A stretch of 60,000 nucleotides of DNA from Liolophura sinensis (Eukaryota > Mollusca > Polyplacophora > Chitonida > Chitonidae): positions 18,063,976 to 18,123,975 of the forward strand of contig NC_088298.1 of NCBI RefSeq assembly GCF_032854445.1. Direction: 5' to 3'. Every line of letters begins with the position of its first letter. Positions within the stretch are counted from its first letter, which is position 1. The position numbers and the translations under genes are program-made. Below are positions 58,741 through 60,000 of this stretch, piece by piece. The notes beneath the pieces are model-generated. The model was not told the DNA's origin, did no database searches, and saw only the letters and a list, made by a program, of their open reading frames with translations.

Positions 58741-59320
58741 TATGTTTGCAGTCTTTGGTATGATACGACCACAGGGTTCTCGACTTCGTGACAGACACTC
58801 TAAGGCCATCGAAGTGGTGTTTGATTATAAGAAGTGTGGTAAAAAATTTTATATCCTCAAACCTTTAAACTTTTCCTTGTTGTGAATTTGGCGAAACGCC
58901 CAGTTCTTTGATCAGTGCAAATGTCCATTAACAGAATAACTTGTTCGAATCTACTAAATCGAATATGACGAATATCATATTTTATCTTTCAATTCGAAAT
59001 GGCGTAGATGTATGTTTCCTTTCTTCGCCGAATTTAAACAAGTCAAAAGTGTAAATGCAAGCCACACAGATTAGTACTCAAGCCATTTACTCAGATAAAC
59101 AGTTTATCAAAGAACAGTGAGACATCTAATCATGAAAAACGATGTGACGACAATTTTAATAACTGTGTTTATGATTTATGTATATATTTATTGTTATATT
59201 TTCGGGCGGCACCAACACGATTTGTGACAGCCCTATTTTCTGAACAGTCTATCTAAACACAAATTTACCTCCTCAAGGAAGAAAAATGACGTGTCACCGA
59301 TGACGCATTGTTATTTCGAG
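58741..59320. other. Non-coding, nothing recognised
   Basis: AT-rich sequence with no structure beyond the end of the R4 copy. Confidence 0.4.
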
Positions 59321-59366
59321 TGCGTGTGCGTGGGTGGATGCGCGTGGGTGGATGTGCGTGGGTGTG
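59321..59366. repeat. Short GT-rich tandem repeat
   Basis: Variants of TGCGTGGGTGGA recur three times with two-base spacers. Confidence 0.8.
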
Positions 59367-59660
59367 TCCCATGTTGTTGTCTCATTTATTTATCTCATTA
59401 TTTTTGGTGACAGATTTAATTCAAATTTAGGAAGCTTGGTGAAAAATATGCTACTGGCTAATAAAAGGAAAGGGATCGGCACTCCATTTGACCTTAATTG
59501 AATATCCCTTCCTTTATTCCATCCTTTCTTTCAACTGATTTCATTGGAAGGTTTACATTTTATTTTCCTACTTTTATCTTCATAGGGCAACACTATTGAA
59601 CTACTTGAATATTATTGACTTTTTAATAATATTTAACAGTTGAATTTATCCCTAGAAACA

Positions 59661-59800
59661 GACATGCGTATATTAGCCGTCAACCAACATAGATGTTCCA
59701 AGGCCAGTTCCGAAAACGACGTTTAAAACAAACCACCAAAGATCTCAGAAAGTGTATAATGCAAAGTGCGAAGAGAAAGCATTCAGCTATGTCAGTTAGA
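59661..59800 (+). repeat. Repeat family R2 copy with internal deletions
   Basis: GACATGCGTATATTAGCCGT, CAACCAACATAGATGTTCCA, GGCCAGTTCCGAAAACGACG and TTTAAAACAAACCACCAAAG align with the other R2 copies. The CAATAATCGCAA block is missing. Confidence 0.65.
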
Positions 59801-60000
59801 GACTAAGTTTAAAAGATTAGTATAACAAGCTGCGCAAATGGATAATCAAGTACTTTTGTCCAGTGCGCAGTCAATGTAATAGAAGCGATAAAAAAATCCA
59901 AATACAAGAACGACACCAGGCTGTTCAAAACGATAACGTAAATTCTCATCGGCAAATTGCTTTTCGCACGTGAACATGTTGACATACTGAGGAGTTGCAA

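Noticed and set aside
58451-58885. 144-codon plus-strand open frame
   Set aside because: Most of it lies inside repeat family R4 (also at 37585-37960), and the frame is not shared by the other copy.

Overview
The window is eukaryotic, AT-rich and gene-poor. It carries spliceosomal introns, a Tc1/mariner transposon and at least 18 copies or fragments of one tRNA-headed SINE ending in (AAAT)n. That SINE and the other dispersed repeats resemble ones I associate with mollusc genomes. I read the source as a mollusc, possibly a gastropod; this rests on repeat recognition and cannot be proved from the window.

The clearest gene is on the minus strand at the left end (741-7407). Two large exons each encode one von Willebrand factor A (vWA) domain: 6445-7029 upstream and 4675-5250 downstream. 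Small exons of 30, 45 and 48 bp lie before, between and after them. All five exons have consensus splice sites, are multiples of three and sit between phase-1 introns, so they join in frame without trimming. The product looks like a repetitive extracellular vWA protein. The downstream domain keeps its metal-binding (MIDAS) residues. The upstream domain has lost them and carries RGDRGD instead. Both ends of the gene lie outside these five exons.

A minus-strand exon at 46054-46182 has a strong acceptor, an AAAATGG start context, a signal-peptide-like reading frame and a phase-1 donor. It could be the first coding exon of the same vWA gene, which would make 7408-46053 mostly one 38.6-kb intron. 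It could equally belong to another gene.

The rest is repeats. A dead Tc1 element (1091-2741) has intact terminal inverted repeats and TA target sites, an in-frame stop and a catalytic Asp changed to Asn. The SINE shows full copies, 5'-truncated copies of 69-154 bp with target-site duplications, copies nested in another repeat, and one composite copy (19272-19688) that seems to have carried 3' flanking DNA from a relative at 13700-14088. Other repeats are family R2 (six copies, all plus strand), family R3 (four copies), a (CATA)n-tailed SINE-like family, a Leu/Ser-type tRNA-related family, a 177-bp foldback element, a 254-bp inverted duplication and several minisatellites (43, 63, about 65, 74, 110 and 30 bp units).

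I found no rRNA, genuine tRNA, CRISPR or prokaryotic operon structure.
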